A stretch of DNA of 64,000 nucleotides. Source: Deltaproteobacteria bacterium. GTDB taxonomy: Bacteria; Desulfobacterota; DSM-4660; Desulfatiglandales; Desulfatiglandaceae. Below are positions 26,661 to 36,111 of the stretch, in pieces. Location: assembly GCA_021737785.1 (NCBI GenBank), contig JAIPDI010000021.1:23154-87153 (forward strand), in the 5' to 3' direction. The first letter of the stretch is position 1. Every line of letters starts with the position of its first letter. A model generated the notes under the pieces. That model was not told the origin of the DNA. It made no database searches and saw only the letters and a program-made list of their open reading frames with translations. Made by a program: the position numbers and the translations under genes.

Positions 26661-29600
26661 TTATGCCTTTCTCACATTGACCATGAAGGCCTTGGTTTCA
26701 GGGATCCTGGTATTGGGATCGCCGGTGGACGGGGTCAGCAGGTTGGCGGAATCGCCGCCCTCCTTGGGATGTACCCATCCAAAATGCCACGGGAGACCGA
26801 CCTGGTGGACCGTGGTCCCCTGGATCGTGAAGGGCCTGAATCGGATGGTCACCATGGCCACGGCCTCGAGCTTGCCGCGGGCCGATTCAATGATCACCTT
26901 TTCGCCGTTCTTGATTCCCCGCATCTTGGCCAGTTCCTGACTCATCTCCACAAAGAGCTGGGGCTGGGCCTCAAGCAGCCATGGCTGCCAGCGGGTCATG
27001 ATGCCGGTCTGCCAATGTTCACACACCCGGTAGGTACTGGCCACAAAAGGATATTTGGGGTCACACGACTTATAGATATCCATTTTGGTCTGATACGTCG
27101 GCGCCACCGGGTTGACCAGTTGGCCGGAAATAAGGTTCTTTTCCACCGGACATTCCATCGGTTCGTAGTGTTCGGGGAAAGGTCCGTCCGCCAACCCCGG
27201 GCCGAACACGTGGGCATGCCCTTCCGGCTTCATAATAAAAGGATACTTGGTTGCGGGATTGGGGGTGCCGTCCGCCTTGAGCATGGGCGGCCATCCGCCG
27301 TCCGGCACATCGCCGACCCAGCCGCCTTTTCCGCCGCCGGCATTGGGATCCCAGGCAATCACCGGATGTTCCTTGTCCCACGGCTTTCCATATTTGTCTA
27401 CGGATGCGCGGTTGTAGATAATCCGGCGGTTGACCGGCCAGCACCAGGACCATCCCAGGTTGAGACCGATGCCGGACTTCTCCCTCTCCCGCCTTGCGGC
27501 CATATTCCCCTTGCCGGTATAGGAGTTGCAGTAAAGCCAGTTGGCGCTGCTGGTGGAGCCGTCATTCTGGAGAAATGCAAAACTCGGAACGAGTTCGCCC
27601 TTCTTGTAGAGCGTTCCTTTGATGGTGACATCCTTCAGGAAATAGCCGTTGATCTCTTTGGCCATGGCATGGGCGTCAAACTCGCCGTGCTTGGTGTAAT
27701 CCCACTTGAGATTGACGATGGGTTCGGGAAAAATCGCATCCTTGTCCTGCTTGTAGAGATATTTCAGCTTTTTCCCCAGTTGCATCAGGATATCGCCGTC
27801 CGACCAGGCCTGGCCAGGCGGATTCGCCGCCTTGTACCGCCACTGCATCCAGCGGCCGCTGTTGGTGATGGACCCTTCCTTTTCCACTGAGACGGAACAG
27901 GGGAGCATGAAGACCTCTGTCTTGATCTTTTTGGGGTCCATGCCCGGGCCCTTCCAGAACGAACCGGTCTCGTTGTCAAAGATATTGACATTGACCATCC
28001 AGTCCAGCTTGGCCATGGCCTCGCGGTTCTTGTTGGCGTTGGCCCCTGAGGCTGCCGGATTCTGACCCCATGCAAAAAATCCTTTGAATTTTCCCTTATA
28101 CATTTCGTCAAAGAGGTCCAGCCATGAGTAGGTAACGCCGTCATCCAGCTTGGGAAGCCAGTTGTACCCGAAATCATTCTCCTTAGTGGCCTTGTCCCCG
28201 AAAAAGGACTTGAGAAGGCTGACCGAGTATTTCGAATAGTTGCCCCACCAGTTGGCGCTCAAGGGATCGTTGGTCTTGGGCGTATACTTTTCATTATAGG
28301 CGGCCAGGGTGGGCTGGGATGCCTTCGGAGTCTTGAGATATCCAGGCCAGATATGAAACAGGATGCAGTGATCCGTTGATCCCTGGACATTGGACTCCCC
28401 CCTCAGGGCATTGACGCCGCCTCCGGCGACCCCCATATTCCCCAGCAACAGCTGAATCATGGCCATGGTCCGGATATTCTGGACCCCCACCGTATGCTGG
28501 GTCCACCCCATGGCGTACATGATGGTTCCGGCCTTCCCTGTCTGACCGGTGGCCGCGTACATCTCGTAAACGGCCTGGAGATCTTCTTTCGGGGTCCCGG
28601 TGATGGCTGAGACGGTTTCCAGGTCATACCGGCTGTAGTGTTTCTTGAGCAACTGGAGAACACAGTTGGGATCCTGGAGCGACCGATCCTTTTTGGGGAT
28701 CCCTTTATCGTCCTTTGCAAAGGCCCAGGTGCTCTTGTCGTACTTTTTCGCCTTGGGATCATAGCCTGAAAAAAGGCCGTCATTAAAATTAAAGGCGTCG
28801 GTTACAATAAAGCCCGCATTGGTGTACTCGGCCACATACTCGGTAAAATATTTGTTGTTGTCGAGGATATACTTGATCATGCCGCCCAGAAAGGCGATAT
28901 CCGTCCCTGATCGCAATGCGGTGTAAAAATCCGCCTTGGAAGAGGTCTGGGTGAAACGGGGGTCTACGCTGATGAGCTTGGCGCCATTCTTCATGGCCTC
29001 GGTCACCCATTTAAAGGAGATGGGGTGGTTGGCGGCCGCATTGGACCCCATAATGAGAATGCAGTCGCTGTTTTTGATATCGATCCAGTGATTGGTCATT
29101 GCGCCGCGTCCGAACGACTCTGCCAGAGCCGCAACAGTGGCGCTGTGTCAGATACGGGCCTGGTGCTCGATGTAAACCAGTCCGAGGGACCGCATGAGGG
29201 CCTGGATGAGCCAGCATTCTTCATTATCCAGGGCAGCGCTCCCCACATTCGCTATGGCCGTGGTGCGGTTGACCGTCTGGCCCTTGCCGTTCTTTTCCTC
29301 AAAGCTCTCGTCCCGGGTCTTTTTGATCCGTTTGGCAATGGTCCAGAGGGCCCAGTCCCAGGATACCTTCTGCCACTGGGTGCTGTAAGGAGCACGGTAG
29401 AGCGGGGTTGTCAGCCGGCTGTCATTGTTGGCCAGTTGACTCAGGGCCGCTCCCTTGGCGCAGAGGGACCCTTCATTGATCGGATGATCCGGATCTCCCT
29501 CGATGTTGATGATTTTTCCTGCCCCTGCCTCCCCGGTGCTGCAGATCAAGCCGCAGCCCACCGCACAATAGCAGCAGATGCTGGTTGTTTCCTTGGCAAA

Positions 29601-29723
29601 GCGAAGTTTCAAGGTCTGGGCGTGAGATTTGAATGGCTTCAAATCAAGGCCTAATCCCAGGATCGCAACGCCTGCGGCAGAAGCCCCGGTGATCTTAAAG
29701 AAATCACGACGCGTAACGTTCAT
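26661..29723 (-). CDS. fdhA: selenocysteine formate dehydrogenase catalytic subunit
   Basis: 1020 residues if the in-frame TGA at 29150-29148 is read as selenocysteine (residue 192). A Tat signal (TRRDFFKITG) starts the protein, then the [4Fe-4S] motif CCYCAVGCGLIC. The residues around the TGA, EHQARI-U-HSATVAALAESFGRGAMTNHW, match the active-site loop of Mo/W formate dehydrogenases, in which Sec ligates the metal. A 7-bp hairpin downstream has SECIS position and form. The remaining molybdopterin domains are complete, ending GDPNTRIPETKAF. Simple ORF calling would split this gene in two. GGAGGAGGC precedes the ATG. Confidence 0.93.
29115..29150 (-). promoter_or_regulatory. UGA selenocysteine codon and bacterial SECIS-like hairpin
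   Basis: Sixteen nucleotides after the TGA, CGGCTCT pairs with AGAGTCG around a GGC loop (29131-29115). A G at the start of the apical loop and this distance are as in E. coli fdhF/fdnG SECIS elements. No selA, selB, selC or selD gene lies in the window. Confidence 0.8.
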
Positions 29724-30311
29724 GCCTCCTCCTTTCTTCTGTCAGGTTAAGGTTTTTGGGTTGATTCAAAATGCCCGGGTCCGAAGGCGGGCGTCTGGAA
29801 CACACCAGCGGATGGACCCGCGGCAATATTGGAAACTGCGGCATGACCTTTTCCGTTAACGCAAAATTTATTTTAGAATCGGTATAAATGTTAAAATGGC
29901 GAGAAAGTAACTTCTGAATGTGATTAAATACCCAAAAAGATCTTGTTGTCAACAACTTTTTTGCTTAGAAATCAATAAGTTATTTATGTCAGTCCTGACA
30001 TAAGGCATGTGTTGGAATCTTGCGACATGAAGGCCCGTAGGATGTCGTATCTTTAAACCGGAGCGTTTCAGACGGGTTGTAGGGAAAGGGGTGTTCATGG
30101 TAGTAGATGCTGTGTTCCGTAATCCGGGCTTGCGGGACACCCTGCGGAAAAGCTGGCGTCTTATGGATTGAGTGCCTCGTTTGTGTGAGGGGTCTTTTTC
30201 CGCCTCCGGCGCAAAACATCAAATCAGGGATGGTTTACGCTCGTCGGCCGCCCCGGGTATTGAATACCTGGCATGGGGGGTCCCAGAGACAGAGGGACAG
30301 GGGGGAGTAAC
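29724..30311. other. 588-bp divergent intergenic region between fdhA and radical SAM gene
   Basis: It contains two palindromes (29943-29955 and 29984-30003) that could be operators. AT-rich sequence around 29870-29960 is a plausible promoter zone for fdhAB, but no clear -35/-10 pair was found. Confidence 0.4.
29984..30003. promoter_or_regulatory. 20-bp palindrome, candidate operator
   Basis: TTATGTCAG and CTGACATAA are perfect complementary 9-bp arms separated by 2 bp. It lies about 260 bp upstream of fdhA and 310 bp upstream of the divergent radical SAM gene. A second, shorter palindrome (TTGTTG-T-CAACAA) is 30 bp away. Confidence 0.5.
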
Positions 30312-31943
30312 GTGAAAAATGCAAACATACTGCTTCTGTACACAGACCGGTATTATCTCACCAAGCAGGTCTATCCCTTTGGACTGGATCTGATCGCCGA
30401 TCATCTTCGTTGGCACGGGCATCGGGTTACCCTCGAATATCCCTTCCTGCCCGAGCCCGATCCGGAGACAAACCTGGTGAATATCCTGGAAGAGAACCGA
30501 CCGGACATCATCGGCTTGGGCATACGCAACCTGGACACCTGCCTCTCCTGCGAACCCCACGGCGATTATGCCGGCAAAGATTTCAGGACCTTTTACTTCC
30601 TTCCGGAAATACGGAAAATCGTCGATTTCCTCAAGATGCATTCCCCCGGGATCCCTGTCATTGCGGGGGGAGGGGGATTTACCATCTCTCCCAAGGCGAT
30701 TTTGGAATACCTAGATATCGAATACGGGATAACAGGAGAGGGCGAAGAACCGATCAGGCAGTTTGTGGATGCCTTTCCGGACAGAGAAAGGATCCGGGGG
30801 GTCAGCGGGCTCGTCTACAGGGATGAAGGAGGTGTCCGGCACAATCCCCGGAATGCCTTTGGTTTTGCCGAAGGCACCGGTTCAGGCATCCGGGAAGCGA
30901 GATTCCGCTTCGCCTTTGAGACCACCGGTCTTCCGGTGCAGGTGAAGCGGGGGTGCAATCAGACGTGCAGCTACTGCGTGGAGCCGATCATCGAGACCGG
31001 GAAAATCGTATTCAGGGAAATGGATCGGATCATCGCGGAACTAAAGGCCCTGTCCCAGGGGGATGCCGGGATCAGGGAGATATTTTTTGTGGACACCGAA
31101 TTCAATCTTCCGGATCTCACCTACTGTACCCGTTTGATTCAACGGATTATCCTGGAAGGCCTTCATGAGCGGTTTGGTTTCACCTCGCAGTTTTTGCCCA
31201 AGCCCTTTGATTCCGATTTTGCCGCGCTTCTGGCCGAAGCCGGGTTTTCCATTATTCTGACCTGCGACAGCTTCTCCGATACGGTCCTGAAGCGGAATTA
31301 TACCTCCTATTGCCGGAGGGATATCCGGAACACCCTGGAGATGTGTGAACACCACGGCCTCCCCTGCACCCTGTCCATGATCTTCGGCCTTCCCGGCGAA
31401 ACCTATGAGACCGTGGAGGATTCCATTGAACAGATGAAAAGATACGGGCCGGGTCCTTTGAGACGGTATGAATATACGGTGGGCGGAAGGATCTATCAGG
31501 GGACCCGCTTATGTCGGATGGTTGAGAAGGGTGAAGGATTGGAGCATGTCTATGGAATGCGGTCCCAGGGGTATCTGGCCCCTTGCTATTTCTGTTCCCC
31601 TGAAAGCCCGTTTACCCTGAAAAAATATATAGAGAAGGGTCTGGGTTACGCCATCGCCTACGACAACCCCTATGATGGGGCGGCCGGCCGGTCTCTCGCC
31701 ATGGCCTATATGGCGGACCAGGAACAGTGGGACCGGGTCGTTTCCATATTCACGGCCAGCAGCATTCCCGCCCGCTTACGGATCTATGATTACCTTTTTC
31801 AAAAGATGACCGGAGCGGGCAGAATCCATGAGGCAAAAATCATATCTGAAAACCTGCTGACCGCCATGGAGGGGGATGCCGGCAACGACTATGGGGAAGA
31901 GGTGTCGCTCATCCGGTTCTATCTGGGGTGTCTCATGCAGTGA
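30312..31943 (+). CDS. B12-binding-type radical SAM protein
   Basis: 543 residues. The N-terminal 200 residues resemble the cobalamin-binding fold that precedes many radical SAM domains (LLLYTDRYYLTKQVYPFGLDLIADHL; PVIAGGGGFTISPKAILEY). The radical SAM cluster motif CNQTCSYC follows near residue 217, and a C-terminal segment holds CYFCSPESPF. The DxHxxG cobalamin signature is not seen, so cobalamin binding is uncertain. The reaction is unknown; the family includes methyltransferases and ring-forming enzymes. GTG 30312 has an exceptional GGGGGGAG before it. It converges on fdhE, 8 bp away. Confidence 0.7.
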   Translation: MKNANILLLYTDRYYLTKQVYPFGLDLIADHLRWHGHRVTLEYPFLPEPDPETNLVNILEENRPDIIGLGIRNLDTCLSCEPHGDYAGKDFRTFYFLPEIRKIVDFLKMHSPGIPVIAGGGGFTISPKAILEYLDIEYGITGEGEEPIRQFVDAFPDRERIRGVSGLVYRDEGGVRHNPRNAFGFAEGTGSGIREARFRFAFETTGLPVQVKRGCNQTCSYCVEPIIETGKIVFREMDRIIAELKALSQGDAGIREIFFVDTEFNLPDLTYCTRLIQRIILEGLHERFGFTSQFLPKPFDSDFAALLAEAGFSIILTCDSFSDTVLKRNYTSYCRRDIRNTLEMCEHHGLPCTLSMIFGLPGETYETVEDSIEQMKRYGPGPLRRYEYTVGGRIYQGTRLCRMVEKGEGLEHVYGMRSQGYLAPCYFCSPESPFTLKKYIEKGLGYAIAYDNPYDGAAGRSLAMAYMADQEQWDRVVSIFTASSIPARLRIYDYLFQKMTGAGRIHEAKIISENLLTAMEGDAGNDYGEEVSLIRFYLGCLMQ

Positions 31944-31951
31944 ACCCCCAT

Positions 31952-32779
31952 TTATTTAAACCCGTTCTCCTGGGCCAGCAGATCCAAATGAAGCGTGGCC
32001 AGATTTTCCAATTCGAGGGGGGCTGCCTCTTCAAAGGTCTTCTTATCGATGGTCTTGATATACCTGAGGCATTCCCTGCAGAAATAAACCCGAAAGCCCT
32101 CTTCCTCTTCGGCCTCGAAGTATCCCAGTCGTTCCTGTTCCGTGGTGCTGCAGAAAGGGCATTGAATCCGGGGAAAGGGCCATTCCTGGCCGCACAGCTC
32201 GCAGTGGAGGTATCGCTTGCCGGTCTTTTCAAACCCGGCCATGTCCGGCTGAGATCCGCAGACGGGGCAGTAGCCCTTGTCCCATCCGGTGTTGTCCATA
32301 TCTTTTGCGGCTGTTTCTCGAAATCGCTCAATGGACGGCCGCAGGGCGGTCTTTCCCAGAAACGCCAGCACATTGGGGTCCAGATCCACCTCTATTGCCA
32401 TGTCGGTCAAGGTCTTTTCATCCTGACTCAGGATTCCCCGGAACAGTCTTTCCGCCCAGTCGTCCGCAGATTCGATCTGTTTCAGGGCCTTTTTCAGCCC
32501 TTTTACGTCATCCCTCCCCGCTTGGCTCAGGTGCACCAGGAACGCCTTCAGCAGGTCGGCCGCTGAATCGAAATCAAGGGGGAGATCTTCTCTTGAGAAG
32601 AGGGGAAACCCCTCCTGCTGCTGGATTTCCCTGATCCCCTGGTTCACCTGAACCGGCTTGACCCCGGGCGATGCCTGGGCCATGAGAAGGGCGAGTTCCC
32701 GAAAAGGGGCCAGCGCGGTCCTGGCGGCCGGTCTTTGCTGAATCAACCGATCAATATGTGATACTAGGTCCCGGGTCAT
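31952..32779 (-). CDS. fdhE: FdhE, formate dehydrogenase accessory protein
   Basis: 275 residues, cytoplasmic. Rubredoxin-like metal sites characteristic of FdhE: CPVCGSQPDMAGF, HCELCGQEW, CPFC and CRECLRY. FdhE binds formate dehydrogenase catalytic subunits and is needed for active enzyme, so its position near fdhAB fits, although it lies past the opposite-strand radical SAM gene. ATG 32779 follows AGGGAGATG. Length is slightly short of the E. coli protein (309), mainly at the N-terminus. Confidence 0.92.
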   Translation of the reverse strand: MTRDLVSHIDRLIQQRPAARTALAPFRELALLMAQASPGVKPVQVNQGIREIQQQEGFPLFSREDLPLDFDSAADLLKAFLVHLSQAGRDDVKGLKKALKQIESADDWAERLFRGILSQDEKTLTDMAIEVDLDPNVLAFLGKTALRPSIERFRETAAKDMDNTGWDKGYCPVCGSQPDMAGFEKTGKRYLHCELCGQEWPFPRIQCPFCSTTEQERLGYFEAEEEEGFRVYFCRECLRYIKTIDKKTFEEAAPLELENLATLHLDLLAQENGFK

Positions 32780-33211
32780 ACATCATCTCCCTTTTTGTGC
32801 GGATTTAAAGGTTAACAGGTGCAGGGTCCACAATTCAGTCCTGATCAAGGCGGGATTGCCGGCCGTCATCTTCTGTTGCACCCATTCCCCTTCGCAGTGC
32901 ACTTCATGTGAAATCACAAAAGTTTAAAGATATGAGAGGTTCTGTGCCTGACGCTTCCCCATGTTGTATATCATGGAAGATGCCCAATAGCAAGGACTGG
33001 TCCCGGGAATAAAAGGCCGGCGTTGGGATGACGTATATGAACCATGATGTGAGCATTAAGTCACTGGAAGACCCACCCGCCGACACAGATAACAACGCCT
33101 GAAGGCGCCACCCATTTTTCGCCCTTTGGTTGCATGACCGAAATGACAAAATTCCCTTGAAGAGTCAACCAAAGAGCACCCCTGCATCGGTAATGCCTTT
33201 CAGCAGATTTT
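32780..33211. other. 432-bp intergenic region
   Basis: It lies upstream of fdhE and downstream of the GT9 gene. A frame on the minus strand (32904-33149) shows no protein-like composition. A small GCCTGAAGGC hairpin lies near 33097. I see no other feature. Confidence 0.4.
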
Positions 33212-34306
33212 CTACCTCTGCGGCTCCCGCAGGATGCGCTCCAGGTGGGTTTCCACGACGGAGATCACCTCTTCCGCCTTCAGGTCGTCCAGACAGCGGC
33301 TCTTTTCGGTCCCCTGACATCCCTTCTGGCGGCAGGGCTGACACCACATCCCCTTGGTGGCCACGCAATGGCGTTCCCCCCTGGGGGCCCAGCTGAGCGG
33401 TGACGATGGGCCGAATATCCCTATTGTGGGAACATTGACGGCGCAGGCCATATGAAGGGCGGCGGTATCCACACCCACGAACAGGCTGCATGTCCGGAGT
33501 ATCGCAGGGAGTTCTCCGATGGAGGTCTTTCCCGCAAGATTGAAGGCCCGGCCCCTGAACGCTTTTGTCAGCGCTTCTGCGCGGGCCTGTTCGGCTGAAG
33601 ATCCTGTGACGATGACGGAGAACCCCCGTGTTCCGGTGAGGTGACGCATGAGGGAAATCCATTCCCTCGGCTGCCATTCCTTGTACTGCCACAGGGAAAA
33701 GGGATGGATGGCCGCGATGGGCCGCCGGTCCGGTATGCCGGCCTCCCTGAAAACGACCCGGGCCCTCTTTTTCCGCTTTTCCGGTATATGCAGGGCCGGG
33801 AAGGGATCCCCCGTTGATAAACCGAATGGTGCGAGGATATTGAGATTGTGTTCCGGGGCGTATTGAATGGCCTCGTTTACAGGCCGCACGAGATGGGTAA
33901 ACAGATTGTTCCGCCACCACGGGCCCTCTTCTGCAAACCGGCCGATCCGGTACGGGGCCCCCGAAAGGAAGGCCGCGATGGCGCCCCGGGACCCGGTTCT
34001 GAGGTCAATGGCCAGAGAAAACCGTGGGTTACGGAGGGTCTTCAGGAATCGGGCATGGTAGGCGAGACCCCGGCGTAACCCGCGCCGCTGCTTGTCCACA
34101 GAGATGACGCCATCTGTCCATGGACAGTCTTCAGCCAGTTCCCGCGCATGTTCTCTGACGCACACCGTCAGCTCGTTGTCCGGGAAATGCCGGCGCAGGG
34201 TCCTGATAGCGGGCATGGTGAGGACCACATCGCCGATGTCCCCCAACTGGATAAGGAGGACCCCGCCTTTCGGTTCCGGCAGGACTATGCTTCCTTCAAC
34301 CAACAT
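33212..34306 (-). CDS. glycosyltransferase family 9 (heptosyltransferase-like)
   Basis: 364 residues. GT9 pattern: N-terminal VLLIQLGDIGDVVLTMPAIRTLR, central IAIHPFSLWQYKEWQPREW with the usual nucleotide-sugar-binding region, and late FVGVDTAALHMACAVNVPTIGIFGPSSP with the conserved Asp-containing motif. Enzymes of this family add heptose to the lipid A-core of lipopolysaccharide on the cytoplasmic side of the inner membrane. A Cys-rich C-terminal patch (WCQPCRQKGCQG) is a common GT9 variant. It is 9 bp from a GT2 glycosyltransferase, supporting surface-polysaccharide synthesis. Confidence 0.88.
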   Translation of the reverse strand: MLVEGSIVLPEPKGGVLLIQLGDIGDVVLTMPAIRTLRRHFPDNELTVCVREHARELAEDCPWTDGVISVDKQRRGLRRGLAYHARFLKTLRNPRFSLAIDLRTGSRGAIAAFLSGAPYRIGRFAEEGPWWRNNLFTHLVRPVNEAIQYAPEHNLNILAPFGLSTGDPFPALHIPEKRKKRARVVFREAGIPDRRPIAAIHPFSLWQYKEWQPREWISLMRHLTGTRGFSVIVTGSSAEQARAEALTKAFRGRAFNLAGKTSIGELPAILRTCSLFVGVDTAALHMACAVNVPTIGIFGPSSPLSWAPRGERHCVATKGMWCQPCRQKGCQGTEKSRCLDDLKAEEVISVVETHLERILREPQR

Positions 34307-34315
34307 GGCCCCTTC

Positions 34316-35230
34316 TCAGGGACATCCTTTCATGTGCCAGGCAATCAACTGAGCGTACATGACGAGCCTCCTGTTGAGATTCCTTTTCAGACCGAGGGTC
34401 AGGCCGACGCCTAAGAGCGAAATGGCCGTATTGATGAGCAGACGGGAAAAGATAATCACGCAGATGAGCGCATAGGACCCCGGTCGCCACTTCTTAAAAT
34501 AGACGTATCTGGATCGATAAAAGAGGATACGGGCGTCCGCCCTGGCGGCCGCGCTCTTTCCCTGGGCATGATAGATCCGTGCTGAGGGAACAAAACAGAT
34601 TTTCCACCCGGCCCGCTTCATCCGATACGCCCAGTCGGTTTCTTCCATAAAAAAGAAATATCGTTCGTCCAGGGGCCCCACTCGATCGACGGCCTCTTTT
34701 CGAACCATCATACAGGCGCCGATGCAGGAATCGACTTCAATCGGTCCGGTGTATTCCCGCCTTTTGCTGGGGAACCTCCGGGGAAAAAGGAGTCGAAGGA
34801 GGGTCTCATTGGATGCCAGGGAGAGGAGGGAGGGAAAATTGGCGATGGAATTCTGTCTGGATCCATCGCGGTTCAACAGTTGGCCGCAGGCAATCCCCAC
34901 CATCGGGTTGGCCTGCATGAAATCATAGAGCCGGTTGACAGCGCCCTCCGTCAGGGCGGCGTCGGTATTGAGGAGCACGGCGTAGCGTCCTTTCAACCGT
35001 TCAAGGGCGAGATTGACGGCGGCTGCAAAGCCCAGGTTGGCTGGGTTTTCGATCACATGAATGCCTGGAAAGCGCTCTTTGGCCGCGGTAACGCTCCCAT
35101 CGGAGGATCCGTTGTCCACCAGCCAGATCTCGAAGGGAATCCCCCTGAGGGTCTTATAAACAGAGTCGAGACATGCGAGGAGGAGGTCTCTGGTATTCCA
35201 GTTGACAATGATAAAAGAGATGTCGGTCAT
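34316..35230 (-). CDS. glycosyltransferase family 2
   Basis: 304 residues. GT-A fold: SFIIVNWNTRDLLLACLDSV at the start, IWLVDNGSSDGS, the NTDAAL acidic (DxD-like) motif near residue 88, and EETDWAYRMKRAGW. These are typical of rhamnosyl- or related inverting GT2 enzymes. A C-terminal hydrophobic stretch (ALICVIIFSRLLINTAISLLGVGLTL) suggests membrane attachment. It lies upstream of the GT9 gene on the same strand; the two probably assemble lipopolysaccharide or O-antigen. Confidence 0.87.
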   Translation of the reverse strand: MTDISFIIVNWNTRDLLLACLDSVYKTLRGIPFEIWLVDNGSSDGSVTAAKERFPGIHVIENPANLGFAAAVNLALERLKGRYAVLLNTDAALTEGAVNRLYDFMQANPMVGIACGQLLNRDGSRQNSIANFPSLLSLASNETLLRLLFPRRFPSKRREYTGPIEVDSCIGACMMVRKEAVDRVGPLDERYFFFMEETDWAYRMKRAGWKICFVPSARIYHAQGKSAAARADARILFYRSRYVYFKKWRPGSYALICVIIFSRLLINTAISLLGVGLTLGLKRNLNRRLVMYAQLIAWHMKGCP

Positions 35231-35322
35231 CGGTTTAATCGCTGGTCATTTCGTGAGGGGGTGAGGAATCAAGCAACAGGGCCTGACGCCCGGCATTGTG
35301 GAAGCACCTGAAAAGCCGGATG

Positions 35323-36111
35323 CTAGAGATGAACCTCTTCAAATCCCCGAGGGGCTTCCTGTTGGAACAGGGAGTCCGGAACCGGGCGGTTAAAGACCAT
35401 CTTCCTGATCTCGAGGGTCAATCGAATCGTGTCCTTGGCATCGGTTAACCCGATTTCCCTTCCATATATTAAATTGCCCGCCTCCTCAAAATCGGAAAAC
35501 GACATGGCAACTCCTTGTCGCCGCCACCAGACCCTTTGGGGGAGGCTGCTGTCGGGATAGAGATCAATGACCCGGATGTCAGAGTTCTGTCTATCGGACA
35601 AGGTGATCCGGTCGCCTTTTTCGGAGCGGGCCTGGTGAAAAGGGGGCAGCACCGGATAGGCCCTGGCGAGGGACCAGAGGAGATCGGAATCGAGGGGGAA
35701 CGGGAGTTGCTTCAACAGGAGGGGGCTTCCGAGACGTCCTCGGTAATGGCGCTTTTCAGAAAAAGAGAGGACATCCAGGCGCGGGCCATCCACCAGGATA
35801 TGGAGGAGGGGGCGGCCCCAGGCATGGGTGATCTCGATCCGGATGCTGGAGGGGTCCCGACGGGCGACGATCAGAACCTCTGCCTCTGATCGGGTCCCCT
35901 GGCGCTCGATGGTGAGGGTTCCGGAAGAAAAGAGGGTGTGGACGGCGCTTTCCTGTTCCTTATAGGACGATATGATGCCCGCAATCTGGGAGTGGCCGAG
36001 GGGGGGCGATGGGGGTCTGGTCATCATCCGGGCGCAGCCGGTTGAGAGGAGAAGCACCGCTACCCAAAGCAGCCCCAGAAAAAGGGGGGTCTTTTGGTTG
36101 AGGAAAGTCAA
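35323..36111 (-). CDS. LolB/DUF4292-like outer-membrane lipoprotein
   Basis: 262 residues. Lipoprotein signal with lipobox LSTGCA near residue 24. The body resembles LolB or DUF4292: an initial helix (SSYKEQESAVHTLFSSGTLTIERQG), then beta-rich repeats (IRIEITHAWGRPLLHILVDGPRLDVLSF) and a lipid-cavity-like C-terminus. These proteins receive lipoproteins at the outer membrane or bind lipids. The start appears to be TTG 36111, overlapping the TPR gene stop (TTGA); no other start would retain the signal peptide. Confidence 0.6.
   Translation of the reverse strand: MTFLNQKTPLFLGLLWVAVLLLSTGCARMMTRPPSPPLGHSQIAGIISSYKEQESAVHTLFSSGTLTIERQGTRSEAEVLIVARRDPSSIRIEITHAWGRPLLHILVDGPRLDVLSFSEKRHYRGRLGSPLLLKQLPFPLDSDLLWSLARAYPVLPPFHQARSEKGDRITLSDRQNSDIRVIDLYPDSSLPQRVWWRRQGVAMSFSDFEEAGNLIYGREIGLTDAKDTIRLTLEIRKMVFNRPVPDSLFQQEAPRGFEEVHL

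Noticed and set aside
32904..33149. 81-codon frame upstream of fdhE
   Set aside because: No ribosome site and no recognisable composition or motif.
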